A stretch of 64,000 nucleotides of DNA from Vitrella brassicaformis (GCA_001179505.1 CDMY01000366.1:118937-182936), one strand, 5' to 3'. Shown: positions 34,522 to 46,390, counted from the stretch's first letter. Numbers and translations are program-made. Notes: generated by a model from the letters alone, not told the origin.

Positions 34522-37500
34522 CTATCGACCATTCGTGCCAGTCGTCTTGGTCTCCTCAATTGCCGACAGCAGCTGCTGCGTCAGGTCCACCTGCTCCTGC
34601 GCATTGTTCCTGGAAGCCGTCTCTGTCGACGTCTCGTTGTCTGGAACGAAGAAGTATGTGACGTTGCCGATGTTGTAGACAAATGTGCCGTTGGTTTCGA
34701 AAAGCTGGCCCTCCAGCGCCTCGTACTCGGGCAGCGACACGAGTGCGGCCCGGCCGGCCGTCGTGTTGACCCCCAACCCCACCGGCGGCAGGGGCGAGCC
34801 CGTGTAGGCCTCGGGCACATAGGGCGCCTCGTCGGGCGGCAGAAAGGCCAATGTCATGTTCTCATCGTAGGCCGGCGGCAGACGCGACACGGGGGGCGGT
34901 GGGGGGAGGGTGTGAGTGGCGTTGTTGTCCTGCAGCTGTCTGTAGCCGTATGTGTGAGGGTTGTAAGCGCCATACGCTGCGGAGTAATCGAAGTAGGCCG
35001 CTCCACCTGAACAAGAGAGACAGGCAGACAGGAAGACACGGTGCACTGGGGCAATCCATCCATCCATCCATCCATTTGTGTGTTTGCGTAGGTGGGTACA
35101 GTACATGTGTATGCGCCGTCAATGCAGACGCCCGAGCAGCAGTCGGAGTTGTAGTAGCAGTAGGTGCCGCCAGTGACGCACGCGTTGGCGTAGTAGTCTC
35201 GGAGATGGTAATACGGATAATGATAGTAGGCCAGGTAGGGATACCTACACACACATAATGTACCCCATACATACCAACAGCACAACCCACCTTCAACACA
35301 CACACCGACGCAGGCGAGACAGACAGACACCACACTCCCGACCCGACCCGACTCACCACCAGCCGCCCACAGAGACGCTGACGGACCAGCCAACAGCCAC
35401 CCGCACAGGTACAGCGACAGGGTACCGGAACGCAGATCCGTAGACGAACTTCGGGTAGCCTACAAATGGCGGGCGGACCACGGGAGCAATATATGGCGTG
35501 CGGTACAGTGGAGGCACGAAGGGTGCCCTCCTCGGGAAGTAGCGGACGGCGGGGCGGGCGTTCCACAGCGGGTCTCGGCCGATCCCGATGTTGATGCTGA
35601 TGCCCACCTGGATGGGACGTTCCCGCTGACGTAAGGCCTCGTCAGCTGCACACGTGCACACACCACACCACACCACACCACGCCACACAAGTGCACACAG
35701 ACATGTCTTATATGATTCGCCTTGTCGTCTTGTCCGTACGGAATATGTCGTCCTTCCATCCACCCGGAGGCCCTCCAGGCCTTCGCAGTCCGCCGCCTCT
35801 TGGGAGGCTGATCCCAATGTCTCGCACTGTGTCTAGCGGCCACTTGTTGTCGTTGTCCGGCAGCCATCGAGGGCGGTCGAATGGCCGCCCGTCGTCATCG
35901 TCGCCGATCAGCCAGCCGGGGAGGCCACCCCCCGGTCTGTCACCGTCATTGTCCTCGTCTCCCACTCCAGGCAGAACGTCGGGAAGGTCATCGCTGGTGC
36001 ACGGAGAGAGATCTTGTCTTCGTGTGTGGCGGCTGTCTTCACCTTGTCCTCCTCTTACCCAGGTCTTTCGTCGCCATCCTGGTCTCCGGGAAGCCGAGGA
36101 ACTATCGGCTCCTGGTCATCGTCAGGCCTGGTCGCGACACACGTCTATGTGGGCATGTCCGAACGGCGTCCGTCACTCAATCGTGAACTCACCGTGGGAT
36201 AATTGGTGTGTCGTCGTCGCCAGGCTGTTGAGGATTTATCGGCTGCAGACCTTCGTCATCTTCATCGTCCCCTGCTCCAGGGAGAATGCCGGGATTCTCG
36301 TCGCTGCGGACACAGAGCATCATCCGAGCAGCCTGTGGCCGCCCGACCTTGCCATTTGCTTACCCTGGTTGTTCGTCAACATCGTCATCGTCCCGAGGTG
36401 TGATGTCAGGTCGAGGCAGGATCGGTCGGCGGTCCTCGTCTTCATCGTCACCAGGCGTGAGAGCAGGGCTGTCGCTGGAGGGCACAACATGCACACTTGG
36501 GGACCACCAGCAAAGAAGTGCAAAGCACTCACCCGGGATTCTCATTGGGGTCGTCATCGCCCGGTGTCAGTCCCGGAAAGGGAAAAATCGGCCGACGATT
36601 CCTCTCGTCGCCGTCTTCATCGCCTGGGCCATCGACAGGCGGGCCATTTCCCCCGGGCGGGAGCCTGCACACAGCAGCAAGGACACACCATTGCGTGTGC
36701 TCGCTACTGCGCGGTGTCTAGCAAGATCACCTGGGTCTGTCGCTGGCGTCGTCATCGCCAGGAGTGACGACTGGCTGGTCTGGGAGGATCTGACGATCGT
36801 CGTCGCTCGGACTGCTGCTGCATCGACGGCGAGTGGAGACAGCAGTGGCGCTAACGCACGTGCATCTATCGTCCCTTACGGTGGCGCGCCGGGCAAGATG
36901 GGCTGCTGACTGTCATCGCCAACCGGGCGAGAGATCGGGCTACTACGTTCATACGAACGTTCACACACCACACCCACACAGATGCTCATGTGTCTTTGTC
37001 TTGGCACGTTCCTGCTGTGTGTTTGTGTGGGCAGGGCACCTGGGGGGGCTCCTTGGAAATCCCGGAATGCCAATTACGCGAGGGGGGTCATCCCGTGGGG
37101 GTGCGACAGGGCTGATGGGTCGGTCAGGGAGGGTGGGGCTGCATAGCGTAGCATAGCAATGGCGCCAAGTCAAACAGCGTGTGTTCCAATTCAAGGGCAC
37201 TCCCTCCCACAGTCACCCAGCAGCAAACCATCTAGCTCAGCTCACCGGTCATCGCCCTCATCACCTCCACCGAATCCAGGGAACCTCGGCCTCCCGCTGC
37301 CGCCGCCTGAAAAGCATCGGGGACAAAGCAACCCATATACACCTGATATATATACATCTGCACCGGCTGGCAATGACCTGGAAAAGTTGGCCGTCTTCCT
37401 CCGTTGCCAGGTCTGGGAAAACCCCCATCCCTGCCACCGAACTGGCCCACAGCGGCTGCAGACGCACAAACAAACCAGACACACAGACAAGCAGATAAAA

Positions 37501-37591
37501 GCGCTGCAGGACAAGAAGGGGCTGCTTTGTTACCCAACAGGAGATTGGCCGCCACGACAACGACAACGAGATGATGTCTCAGGCGCCTCAT
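34522..37591 (-). CDS. Secreted acidic-repeat protein with a knottin-like six-Cys motif (paralog of the gene at 37944)
   Basis: Fourteen exons: 37534-37591, 37378-37455, 37246-37306, 37040-37138, 36880-36942, 36731-36817, 36533-36664, 36364-36474, 36193-36303, 36059-36127, 35740-35993, 35357-35645, 35105-35244, 34522-35006. They give 678 aa with all phases matching. A signal peptide (MRRLRHHLVVVVVAANLLLG) is followed by a Gly/Arg-rich stretch, then repeated Pro/Asp/Glu units such as LPGAGDDEDD and TPGDDDPNENPG. Exons 4-10 all start and end in phase 2. Exon 13 carries CVTGGTYCYYNSDCCSGVC and a final Cys split by the intron: pattern C-x6-C-x5-CC-x3-C-x6-C, as in inhibitor cystine knots. The C-terminal block is nearly identical to the divergent neighbour. 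Ligand and role unknown; probably surface or extracellular. Confidence 0.8.
34630..34907 (-). repeat. Near-identical block shared with the divergent paralog (arm 1)
   Basis: This 278-nt coding block is an inverted copy of 40203-40480. By eye I count about eight mismatches, several silent, so roughly 97% identity, whereas flanking coding sequence on both sides diverges strongly. Confidence 0.85.
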
Positions 37592-37943
37592 TTTTCGCGT
37601 GTCAGCCTGGCTGCGAGCGGACACACAACGGCTGGCCGGCTGGCGTTGGTCGAAGCGCCAAAGTGAGGTTCAGATTTTTATCGGCGCTCTGTTTCAAGTT
37701 GCCCCCTCATTCTGGGAATCTCAGACGAAAGGAAGGGAAACACACCGTAGGTGCCCAAGCACGTTGTCCCGTTGTACCACAATTTCTAACGGAACCGAAA
37801 TTGTGGTACAACGTCCTTCTTTTCTCGTCTTCCTTTTCTTCTTTCCTCCTTTCCTTTCCTTTCCCCTCCACGTACAAGCAGACACAGAGGGCATCCAACC
37901 CCGACCACAGAGATTGTAATTATAATTGTACACTAGAGCCGCG
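37592..37943. promoter_or_regulatory. Divergent promoter region of the two knottin-like genes
   Basis: A 352-bp interval between the two start codons. It contains a perfect inverted repeat (37770-37813) and a T/C-rich tract near 37815-37870. Coordinated expression of the pair is plausible but inferred. Confidence 0.4.
37770..37813. repeat. Perfect 17-bp inverted repeat in the divergent promoter
   Basis: Arm 37770-37786 (CGTTGTACCACAATTTC) pairs exactly with 37797-37813 around a 10-nt loop. It lies about 130 nt upstream of the plus-strand start and 180 nt upstream of the minus-strand start. Confidence 0.9.
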
Positions 37944-40900
37944 ATGAGGCACCTACTCAAACTCGTCCTCTTCGTAATCACTTGTGTCTTCATCGGTGAG
38001 AGTGACAACCTCTCACTGTCTCATCCCCGTGTTTGGCATTGTCAGGTTGCGTCTCCGGAGATCCTGGTGGTGGCGGTGGCAGCAGAGGTGGCGGGAATGG
38101 GGGCGGCTCTCGCGGCGGCGGTCGTGGTAGTGGCAGCAGAGGTGGCGGGAATCGGGGCGGCTCTCGCGGCGGCGGTCGTGCTAGTGGCAGCAGAGGTGGC
38201 GGCTCTCGCGGCGGCGGTCGTGCCGGTGGATCCAGGGGGGGTGGATCTAGAGCAAGGGCATCAAGCTCCAGAGGGGGCGGCTCCAGAGGAAGGTAAACAA
38301 GCAACGAGCCACGTACTTGACTGGACGCCAGCCGTCAGCTGATGCTCGCCTTCAGGTCTGGCGGTTCGCGTGGAGGTGGGTCAAGGTCAGGCACTTTCGG
38401 GGGCGGCAGAAGAGGCAGGACCGCTGTGGGAAGGTAAGACCACACACACGCTCACTGGCTGGCTCGTCACAGTGGACACCGACAACGTCTCTCTCTTTCT
38501 GGTTGTCACCCAATTCTAGTCTCAGCCGCAGTAGGGGGTTCTCTGGTTTCAGCAGGGCAGGATTCGGTGGGCGACCTGGACGGGGCTCAGGGATGCGCAG
38601 CGGCACTGCGTTCGGGAGAGCTGCAGCCAGCAGATCTGCCTTTAGAGGGTAAGCAACAAAGAGACCTACACCCACTGGCAGATGCGTGTCACTGTGGCTT
38701 CCTTTCACTAGCAGCAGCATGGGTGCCATTCGCAGCAGGGCAGCGGCAACTTCTGCTGGTGGTTCAAGAGCGGGCGGCAGGCGAGGCTCCATCGGCGGCA
38801 ACAGGTGAGAGAGAGGCAGACACACGCCACGAACAAACTGCTGGTTTCTACGTCTGTATACGGGTGCTTTTGACGCGTCTCATCAAGGCGACCTAGCTTG
38901 GCTAGCATCGTGGCCAGCGCCGCTCGGGCTTCGTCTGCATCAAGGGCGCCACCCGGTCGGTCGTCGTTGAGCACCCTCAGCAGCAGCCGTGCCGGAGGGA
39001 GCCGCACCTCTCCCTCTGCCAGAGCAGGCGGGGCGCGAGGCGCACGAATGGGGGTCATCGGCTCCTTAGCGAGAGCTATCGGGTCCCCCCGCACGCCAAG
39101 GTGATACGATCGGTACACGCACACAGCCACACGCGAGTCTAATCTCACACCTCCCTGGCATGTCGTCTTTTCTTCAGAGGCGCCCCTGGGCTATCCGCTC
39201 ATCCGGACCGTCCTCATTCCCTCCCGGCTGGTGGCAACAGACGGGACATCCCCACTTCGCTGAATCGGGGCGGCGGCTCCAGAAAGCGTGGTGGCTCACC
39301 CAAAGGCATCAAAGACAGCGTCCTCTCATCAAGCGTCCGCGAGCGGCCGACGCGCCTGGGCCCCAGGAAGAACATCGGCATCCCGCGAGATCCCCTGGCC
39401 AACCGGCGTAGAGAGGTCCGTCACTTCCCTCGACGGCCGCCTGTCATCCCAGACAAGTTCAGGACACCAGTCAAGGGCCGCAGACCAGAGAGGCCAGACG
39501 CCCCAGCCGCGCCCGTCTTCAACGGCCCGCCCCAGTTCATCAGTGGCCCTGCGATTCGGCAGCCTGTGCCGACGCCAGTGCGTGCACCGCCCGTCGGAGG
39601 GGATGTCGATCCTGAGAAGGATGGGTCGTTTTTGAATGGCGATGACGACGATTCGCGGCGCACAGGCATCGGCAGAGGGCCGCGGAACGGCTTGGGGTTT
39701 TTCGGATTTTTCGGAGGCCGCTATGGCCGCTATGGCTATGGCGGCGGATGGTGGTAAGCGGGAAAATATAAGGGAAGACCGACCATGGGACTTGATGTCC
39801 ATGTGCGTGTGTGCAGGTATCCGTATATGCCCTACTACTGGTCAGGGAAGAGGGGAAAACCACGGCTCGTGCGGCGCGTTGTGGACGTCATTGAGTGTTT
39901 TGAATGCAGGTACCCTCGTTACCGGCTGGGCGGCTACCATCACAACCAGTGCGTCGCGGGCGGCATGTCGTGCCACTACAACTCAGACTGCTGCTCGAAT
40001 GTATGCGCCGAAGAGACATTTACGTGTAAGCACACAGCCACGCTGAAAGCCAACACATCTTCGCGCCAATTCGTGTGTGTCTTGTGTGCCTCGTGTGGCT
40101 GCACTCCAACAGGTGGCGCTGCATTTCTGGACTATAACGGGACCGATGCCTACTTTGATGAGCATGACCCATCCGCATACAGGAGACTCCAGGCGAGCAA
40201 GCTCCCCCCACCGCCCCCCGTGTCGCGTCTGCCGCCGGCCTTCGATGAGAACACGACATTGGCCTTTCTGCCGCCCGACGAGGCGCCCTATGTGCCCGAG
40301 GCCTACACGGGCTCGCCCCTGCCGCCGGTGGGGTTAGGGGTCAACACGACAGCCGGCCGGGCCGCACTCGTGTCGCTGCCCGAGTACGAGGCGCTGGAGG
40401 GCCAGCTGTTCGAAACCAATGGCACATTTGTCTACAAAATCGGCAACGTCACATACTTCTTCGTTCCAGACAACGAGACGGATACCACACCGACATTCGC
40501 TGTCGAGCATGAGAAGCGCCGCCGGCTCGATGGCCGCAATGCCGATGACGACGACCAGGCCGACACGTCATGCGACATATCTGTCGGCGGCTGCCATCCT
40601 GCCTCCCCTCCGCCCTCATTCCTCTCTCGGACAGCCAAGCCCCGCCTGCAGGTGGAGGTCATTCCAGTAGAGGGCCGCATGTGGGCAGGCTGGTCGATCG
40701 TGACAAAGACCGGCAGCCGCAGTCCGTCCACCGACCACATCGAGCACTTCCGTCTCTACTGCGGCCCTGAACGAGACGTCAAGCGGAGCAAGCGCAACCT
40801 GATGGCGGTGGTACCCAACAGGCAGACGGGCAGGGCGAGGCGGGCGGGGGGGCGTCCCGGATGGTGGGAGACGGACATCCACGTGGACAAGGACGTGCAT

Positions 40901-41026
40901 GCGGACATCAAGTACTGTGTGGTGACACCGGTGCGGCGGGGCAGGGGAGGGCGGCTCAAGGCTCTGCCGCAGTCAGCGACGAAGAAGGCGGTATGGGACC
41001 ATACGCCCCTCTACTCGCCGAACTGA
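37944..41026 (+). CDS. Secreted RGG/Ser-rich protein with a knottin-like six-Cys motif (paralog of the gene at 34522)
   Basis: Ten exons: 37944-37995, 38046-38292, 38356-38433, 38520-38648, 38712-38804, 38888-39100, 39178-39753, 39817-39840, 39910-40025, 40113-41026. They give 813 aa with all phases matching. A signal peptide (MRHLLKLVLFVITCVFIG) is followed by about 230 residues of Gly/Arg/Ser-rich repeats (SRGGG), a Pro/Arg-rich section and GRYGRYGYGGGWW. Next comes CVAGGMSCHYNSDCCSNVC with the last Cys split by the intron at 40026. The block PPVSRLPPAFDENTTLAFLP continues to FVPDNET with NxT/S sites and matches the paralog. A C-terminal extension of about 180 residues (QVEVIPVEGRMWAGWSIVTK) is absent from the paralog. 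Exons 3-8 are all phase 2-2. A 24-nt exon and a 69-nt intron split a segment that is one exon in the paralog. Confidence 0.8.
40203..40480 (+). repeat. Near-identical block shared with the divergent paralog (arm 2)
   Basis: Inverted counterpart of 34630-34907. The two arms are 5.3 kb apart and flank the shared promoter region. Confidence 0.85.
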
Positions 41027-41748
41027 GGGGGGTCAGGGAGTGAGACACATCAAGACACATGCGACTGACATGGAAGTCTTTTTCTCTCATACGCGTACCG
41101 CACCGGGAGAGAGTGATGGGGTTTCGTGTCTCCATGATTGTGTGTCACGTGTGTAGCTGGCTGTGTTGATACTTTGTGTACATATTGTGCGTGTGGATAG
41201 AAAAATCGATCATGTCATGGTCGTACGTACATCATGATGTCGATATTGTCCCCGGCAGAAGAGAGCTGAGGTTGTTGTGGGAAGACAGGACTTTTTAGTA
41301 GGGGAGCTGGCGAGACAAGACGTATGACGGGCGCGGCACGGTGGCTTGTTGTGGATAGTGGTGACTGTGCAGCTGATAGTGCATGCAGGGAAATCTTTCC
41401 GGCACATCGGCACTCTTCAACACTCATTGATGCATCTGAATGGTCCACGGGTTGCAAACGGAGAGAGACATACGTTCGCATTCAAGAAATACCACCGAAC
41501 ATGTGTCCAATGGAATGGATTCGTTCACCCATCCATCCGTCCATCCGTCCGTCCGTCTGGTGAAAATGTGTTTGATGGCGCAAAGTCCCAGCCAATTCAC
41601 ACAAAGTACGACAAGGTTATTCGCCACGATTAATGAGTCCCAGGCCAGTAGTTCCTTCCCAACAGAGCAGAGCTGGTGTCGCAACAGCAGACATGACATC
41701 CATCACAAATCCAGGACAGTGTCAGAACAGACAGCTTCCCCTCGATCG
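41027..41748. other. Spacer between converging genes
   Basis: About 720 nt with no exon-like segment; (CATC)n/(CCGT)n near 41530-41560. It holds two 3' UTRs. Confidence 0.5.
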
Positions 41749-44437
41749 TCAGCACAGTCGTCGAGGGGTCGCCAATGGCTCGATTTGGGTCCGCAGGCGG
41801 CTGATCTGGGTGTCCTTGAGCTGATTGTCTGCCCGGGCCCCCTGCAGGTCCGCAACGCGCCCAATGAATGCTCTCCTTACATGTGTGGATGTATGTTTGT
41901 ACCTTAAGCATAGCCCGCAGCATCTTGATTTCCGTGTCTCGCCTTTCACTTCCCTCTCGCAGCTCACTAATGGCACGTTTAAGTCGCTCATCATACCTGC
42001 CCTGGAGCCCATTGAGATCATCTTCCATCGCCTTGTTTCGCATCCTCGCCTCCTGCAGCAGCTGTCTCTCCCGCTTCAGCTGCTCGGCCACCTCGTCTCT
42101 TTCACGAGAGCAGCCGCGGAGCTTCCTCGAGAGGTCATCGATCTTCTGTCGGCTGGCGTCAAGGAGCTTCTCCTTCTCCTTCTCAACGGCCCCAGAATAC
42201 TGCTCAGCCGCCGACGCCCTCCTCTGCATCTGCTCGAGTCTCCTCTGCTCGTCAGCCCGTTCGATGGCATGCTTGTTCTGCAGATCCTTCAGCTGGGAAA
42301 CGCACGATGAATACTTGTCATTAAGGGCCGCGAAGGCTTTCCTCGTCTCTAGCAAAGCGTCTTTGTGCATCTGCACCTCGTTTCCCAGGGACCGTTGTTG
42401 CTGTGCCATTTTTTGCTGTGCTATTTTGGTTTGAACGGATTCCAAGTCAAGCCGCAGGCTGTGGTTCTCGGCTCGTTGTGCGCCCTGCAGACGGAGGAAA
42501 AGCCTGACTGAGGGTGTAAATCGTCACGTCGTGCGCCTTGTGCTGACCAAAAGCTCGATGGACTCCTGCTCATTGGCTTTCGCGCGTCGGAGGCCCTCCT
42601 TGGCCTCAGCCAGCACCCCAACCATGTTCTCGAGCTCGTTGCGTAGTAAACGGTTGTCGCCTTGCAGTCGAGACGCCTCGCTTCTCACTCGGTCCAATTC
42701 ACGGCTTTTCTCCGCGTCTTGTCGCTGGAGCTTCGCATGTTCTATTTGCAAGTCGTCAAGGACCTTCAGCTTTGCTCGCGACGTCAGCTCCATAGATGTC
42801 AGTTGGGCCATGTCCATCTCAAGCTGAGTGATGCGCTTGGCGGAGGCACGTGCTTGCTCCTCGGCGCGGGCAGCGAGCTTCGACGTTTTCGTCTCCAAGA
42901 GAGCCTTCGCATCCTCAGCCTCAGCGTTTTGGCCCTGCAGTCTCGATATATCGCGATTGAGAGCCTCAATCCGTGACTGCAGACCACCATGCTCCCTCTG
43001 CAGGCCGTCTCGCTCAGCCTGAGCCTTCGTGAGGTCCCGTTTGATACTGTCGATCTCATCCGCTAGCCGCTTGTTGTCTGCTTTCGCCTGTTTCATGGCT
43101 GCGGAGAGATCCTCAGCCCTTTTCCTTTCGCTGGCGGCAAGTTGGGTGGCCTGATCGAGCTGGGCACCGGACTTGTTGGCTTCTCGTGTTTTGTCGCGGA
43201 GGTCTCCTGTGAGTGAATCGACTTGGGGCTTCAGTGCCCTCACCTAAGATGTAAAATGAGGCAGGCATCCACACATCCAAACGAAGGAGACATGTGATCG
43301 TCACCTCTTTTCTGGCATTTTCGCACTCTTCATCGGCGAATGACTTGTCCGTCAACAAGTGGTCGTAGCTCTTCTTGAGGCTGGTCAATTGCTGGCTTAA
43401 TTGGCGGAGCTCCTTTTCAAGAGCGTCATTGTCAGCTGTTAACTGAAAACACATGTATGTCGCCATGTCTCCTCGTGGCAGCCAATATGTGAGTTCGCGC
43501 ACTAGAGTACCTTTTTGTTCCCAGCCTTCAGGTCATCCGCTTGCAGCGAGAGCTCGGCCTGCACAGCTTGGCTTGCATCCAGATCGTTTTGCAGCGAGAC
43601 GACGGTCTGGCTCTTCTCCGTCAAACCCCTCAAGTGGGAGTCAGCTTCCTTGTCTAGGCGGCTCTTCACCATCTCCAATTCTTTGAGCGCTCCTGCCGAG
43701 GCTTCATCTCTTGCCTTCAGTGACTTGGTCAATCTGTCAATCGTCCGCTGTTTGTCCTGGACGTGGCCTTCTGAAGCCAAGAGCACCGCTTTCGTCTCGT
43801 CAAGTGCTGCCGCAGCCATGTCTCTCTCATGTGTCGTTTGTGTTAGCCCGCCTTCCAAGGCGACTTTCTCGTCCGCGAGGCGTCCAAGGTCCGCATCTTT
43901 TTCGGCCAGCTGTTTTCTCAAAACCTCGATTTCGGTCTCCAGTGATGTCATCTGTGCGCTCACTTCCCCGCTCTGTTGATGAGAGGTTTCCTTTGCCTCC
44001 TCGAGCTCCAATGTGAGGCGCTGAATCTAATCTCGGCTTTGGATTGCCGATTGGTCAGCTCTGGCCGCCGTCAGGTCTTCCTCGTGCTTCTTGGCGATGG
44101 TCTCGATCTCCTTCTCCAGCTGCTGGATGCGTTGGGGGGCTTCGCCGTTTCTTTCAGCGGCATTCTTGGACAGCTGTTTCTGTTGGTTCTTGATTTCGGC
44201 CTTGAGGTTTGCCAGAGAGGCTGCCTTGTCCTCGAGCTCTGCATCGAGCTGTTTGATCCGATGCTCTTTATCCGCATGGCTCTTGATCCGCTCTGCAACG
44301 GGAGAAGGGACAACATCATGAAAAAGGGGATCCGGCACCGAAATGAGTGAGGCTCCCCCACCTTTGAGTTCTGCTTCTCGCGCTCTCAGCTGTTGCCATT
44401 CGGTATCGAGCTTCTTTCTCTCCTCCGAACCAGCCAT
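41749..44437 (-). CDS. Long coiled-coil protein with an internal in-frame TAG
   Basis: Six exons: 44362-44437, 43511-44292, 43305-43442, 42548-43243, 41903-42484, 41749-41841; 788 codons before the stop if TAG at 44027-44029 is counted. Nearly the whole product shows heptad-type Leu/Glu/Lys/Gln spacing, for example LEEAKETSHQQSGEVSAQM, LRKQLAEKDADLGRLADEKV and LDDLQIEHAKLQRQDAEKSR. No head domain, kinase or motor is visible, so it is probably a structural filament or scaffold protein. Family unknown. The reading frame is continuous on both sides of the TAG, with RADQSAIQSRD before it and IQRLTLELEEAKE after. No GT-AG intron that removes it was found. Either an error, a readthrough or a truncating allele would explain this. 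Confidence 0.75.
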
Positions 44438-46390
44438 TCCGAGCCATTCAACCAACGGAGTCTACGTCACACCGGCTGACGGTTGTGGACCGTTGCGGAG
44501 GCTTCATTTGCAGGGCTGCAGCCTTGGTGCTGGTCTGTGACGAGTTCATTACGCAGGCCATGTGGGGAATTCTGTGGTGTGCGGATGCTTGGAGGTGCCC
44601 CCGCGACAGGCTTTTCACGGGCGGATTTCTTTCGATGAATTAGCATCATTGAGTAGTGGTGGTGTGTACCGTGCATCGTCCGTATCACAAAAGATCAGAA
44701 GAGTCAGCCACCGTGCACATCAATCAGAAGAAATCGACTACCGTCGTACTTGACTCAGACACATCACAGCCCATCCCTCCACATTGACGACTGACTACAT
44801 GTAAGGATGGACATGCGCGTACGGTGCAGCAAGCCCAGACCCACGCGTACGTCGGTGTGAGCATGTGGTGCATGTGTTGTGCGTGCGGGCGCACACTACC
44901 GAAGGAATGAAGGCTCCGTCACGGTGTGCTTTACGTGTGCATGTACCACGTATGCCGCATGGACGCTGCACAACCAGAGAGCCAAGGGAGGGAAGAGACT
45001 GACTGACTGACACAGACAGAAAAGACGTGCCCGCAACTCCACGCAAGGGAAGGACGCGTGTGTGCGTGCAGCAGTCAATTCGCGTAATGTAATATTATTG
45101 CATGTATGTATGTGTAGGTATCATGAGTGATCGAATGAATGAATGGGTGAAGCATGTGCACACGCACACACACGTGTGTATCCCATCCCAGACAGTAGTA
45201 CTTGTGTACATTATGGTATCCCAGTTGGTCGCCCGCCAACCATGCATGTACTGTATCCATTAAGCATATGTATAGAGTCACCACCCGCCCCCTCAGCGCA
45301 TTCCATTCCTCGCCAGCCAAGATGAGATACATACACGAGTAGCATCAACTATCACCACACACACACAGCACACACAAGGCTGCGCACGACCGAGCAGAGA
45401 GGGGGCGCGACACAGATGGCAGGCAGGCAGCTATTTCTCCATCGGTATATCCTTCGCCGATCGATCCATCGATGGCATCAAGGCCCGCCCTTCAAATGGT
45501 GACTCAGCCACACGCCAGACCTAGACGCAAACAGGCCAGCCATTTGTCGCGTCTCCCGGCCGCCATTGCCATAGCATCAGGCCCAGGCAAGCCACCCTGC
45601 AGCCGCTCGGTCCGCTCACTAGGCACTTGTAGTACAAAAAATACCACCCTCAACGGCTGGCTGTCACACGACACGGTATCGTACGAACAGCAGAGAGATA
45701 GAAAATTACAGCAACAAAGACAGACACCGATAGGCTGGGAAGACGGACAGACGGACAGATACGGGGCGTCCATTCAAATGCGATCCAACCCATCAGTCAG
45801 CAGGAACAAGCCGGGAAGAGAAACAAGTCGTTTTCCGCAAGACCAAGCCAGGCCCCCTCATTAATGCATCGTATATGGAGTCGTCAGCATGTATACACGC
45901 AGCATATTAACAAAACAACTACGTACACTGGAGTAAGTCGAATGGTCACGAGTCGGTGGTTCCCCATCCCTTTTGACGGAAACCCAGATAGACAGAGCCA
46001 GGCGATTCGTGAAGGTGATACATCTATCCATGTAATTACGAAGAGGCACGTCATATAGCATTCACACACATACATATACATATACACATACACGTACACA
46101 TACAGACGTAGACGTACACACGCACACACGTACATACATACATACATACACACATGTATGCATATACACATACAGATAGTTGCACACATGGATGCGTGTA
46201 CGTAAATACATACTTCTCCCTTCCTTCCTTCCTTCCTTCCTCTCTCTCTGCGTCCGTGAGTGCGTGTGCCGGGCCGATCGACCGACCTGCGAGCAATGCA
46301 ACACATCTTTGTCATGCAGCGTGAGCCTGCCTGCTCGTCCACCCAATCCAAAACGAGCGACGCGTCAATCACAAGGACAAACACACATGT

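Noticed and set aside
35691-36767. A 358-codon plus-strand open frame opposite the acidic-repeat gene
   Set aside because: It is antisense to seven exons whose phases all fit on the minus strand and whose flanks are proper splice sites; the plus frame is Ser/Arg low complexity with no exon signals.
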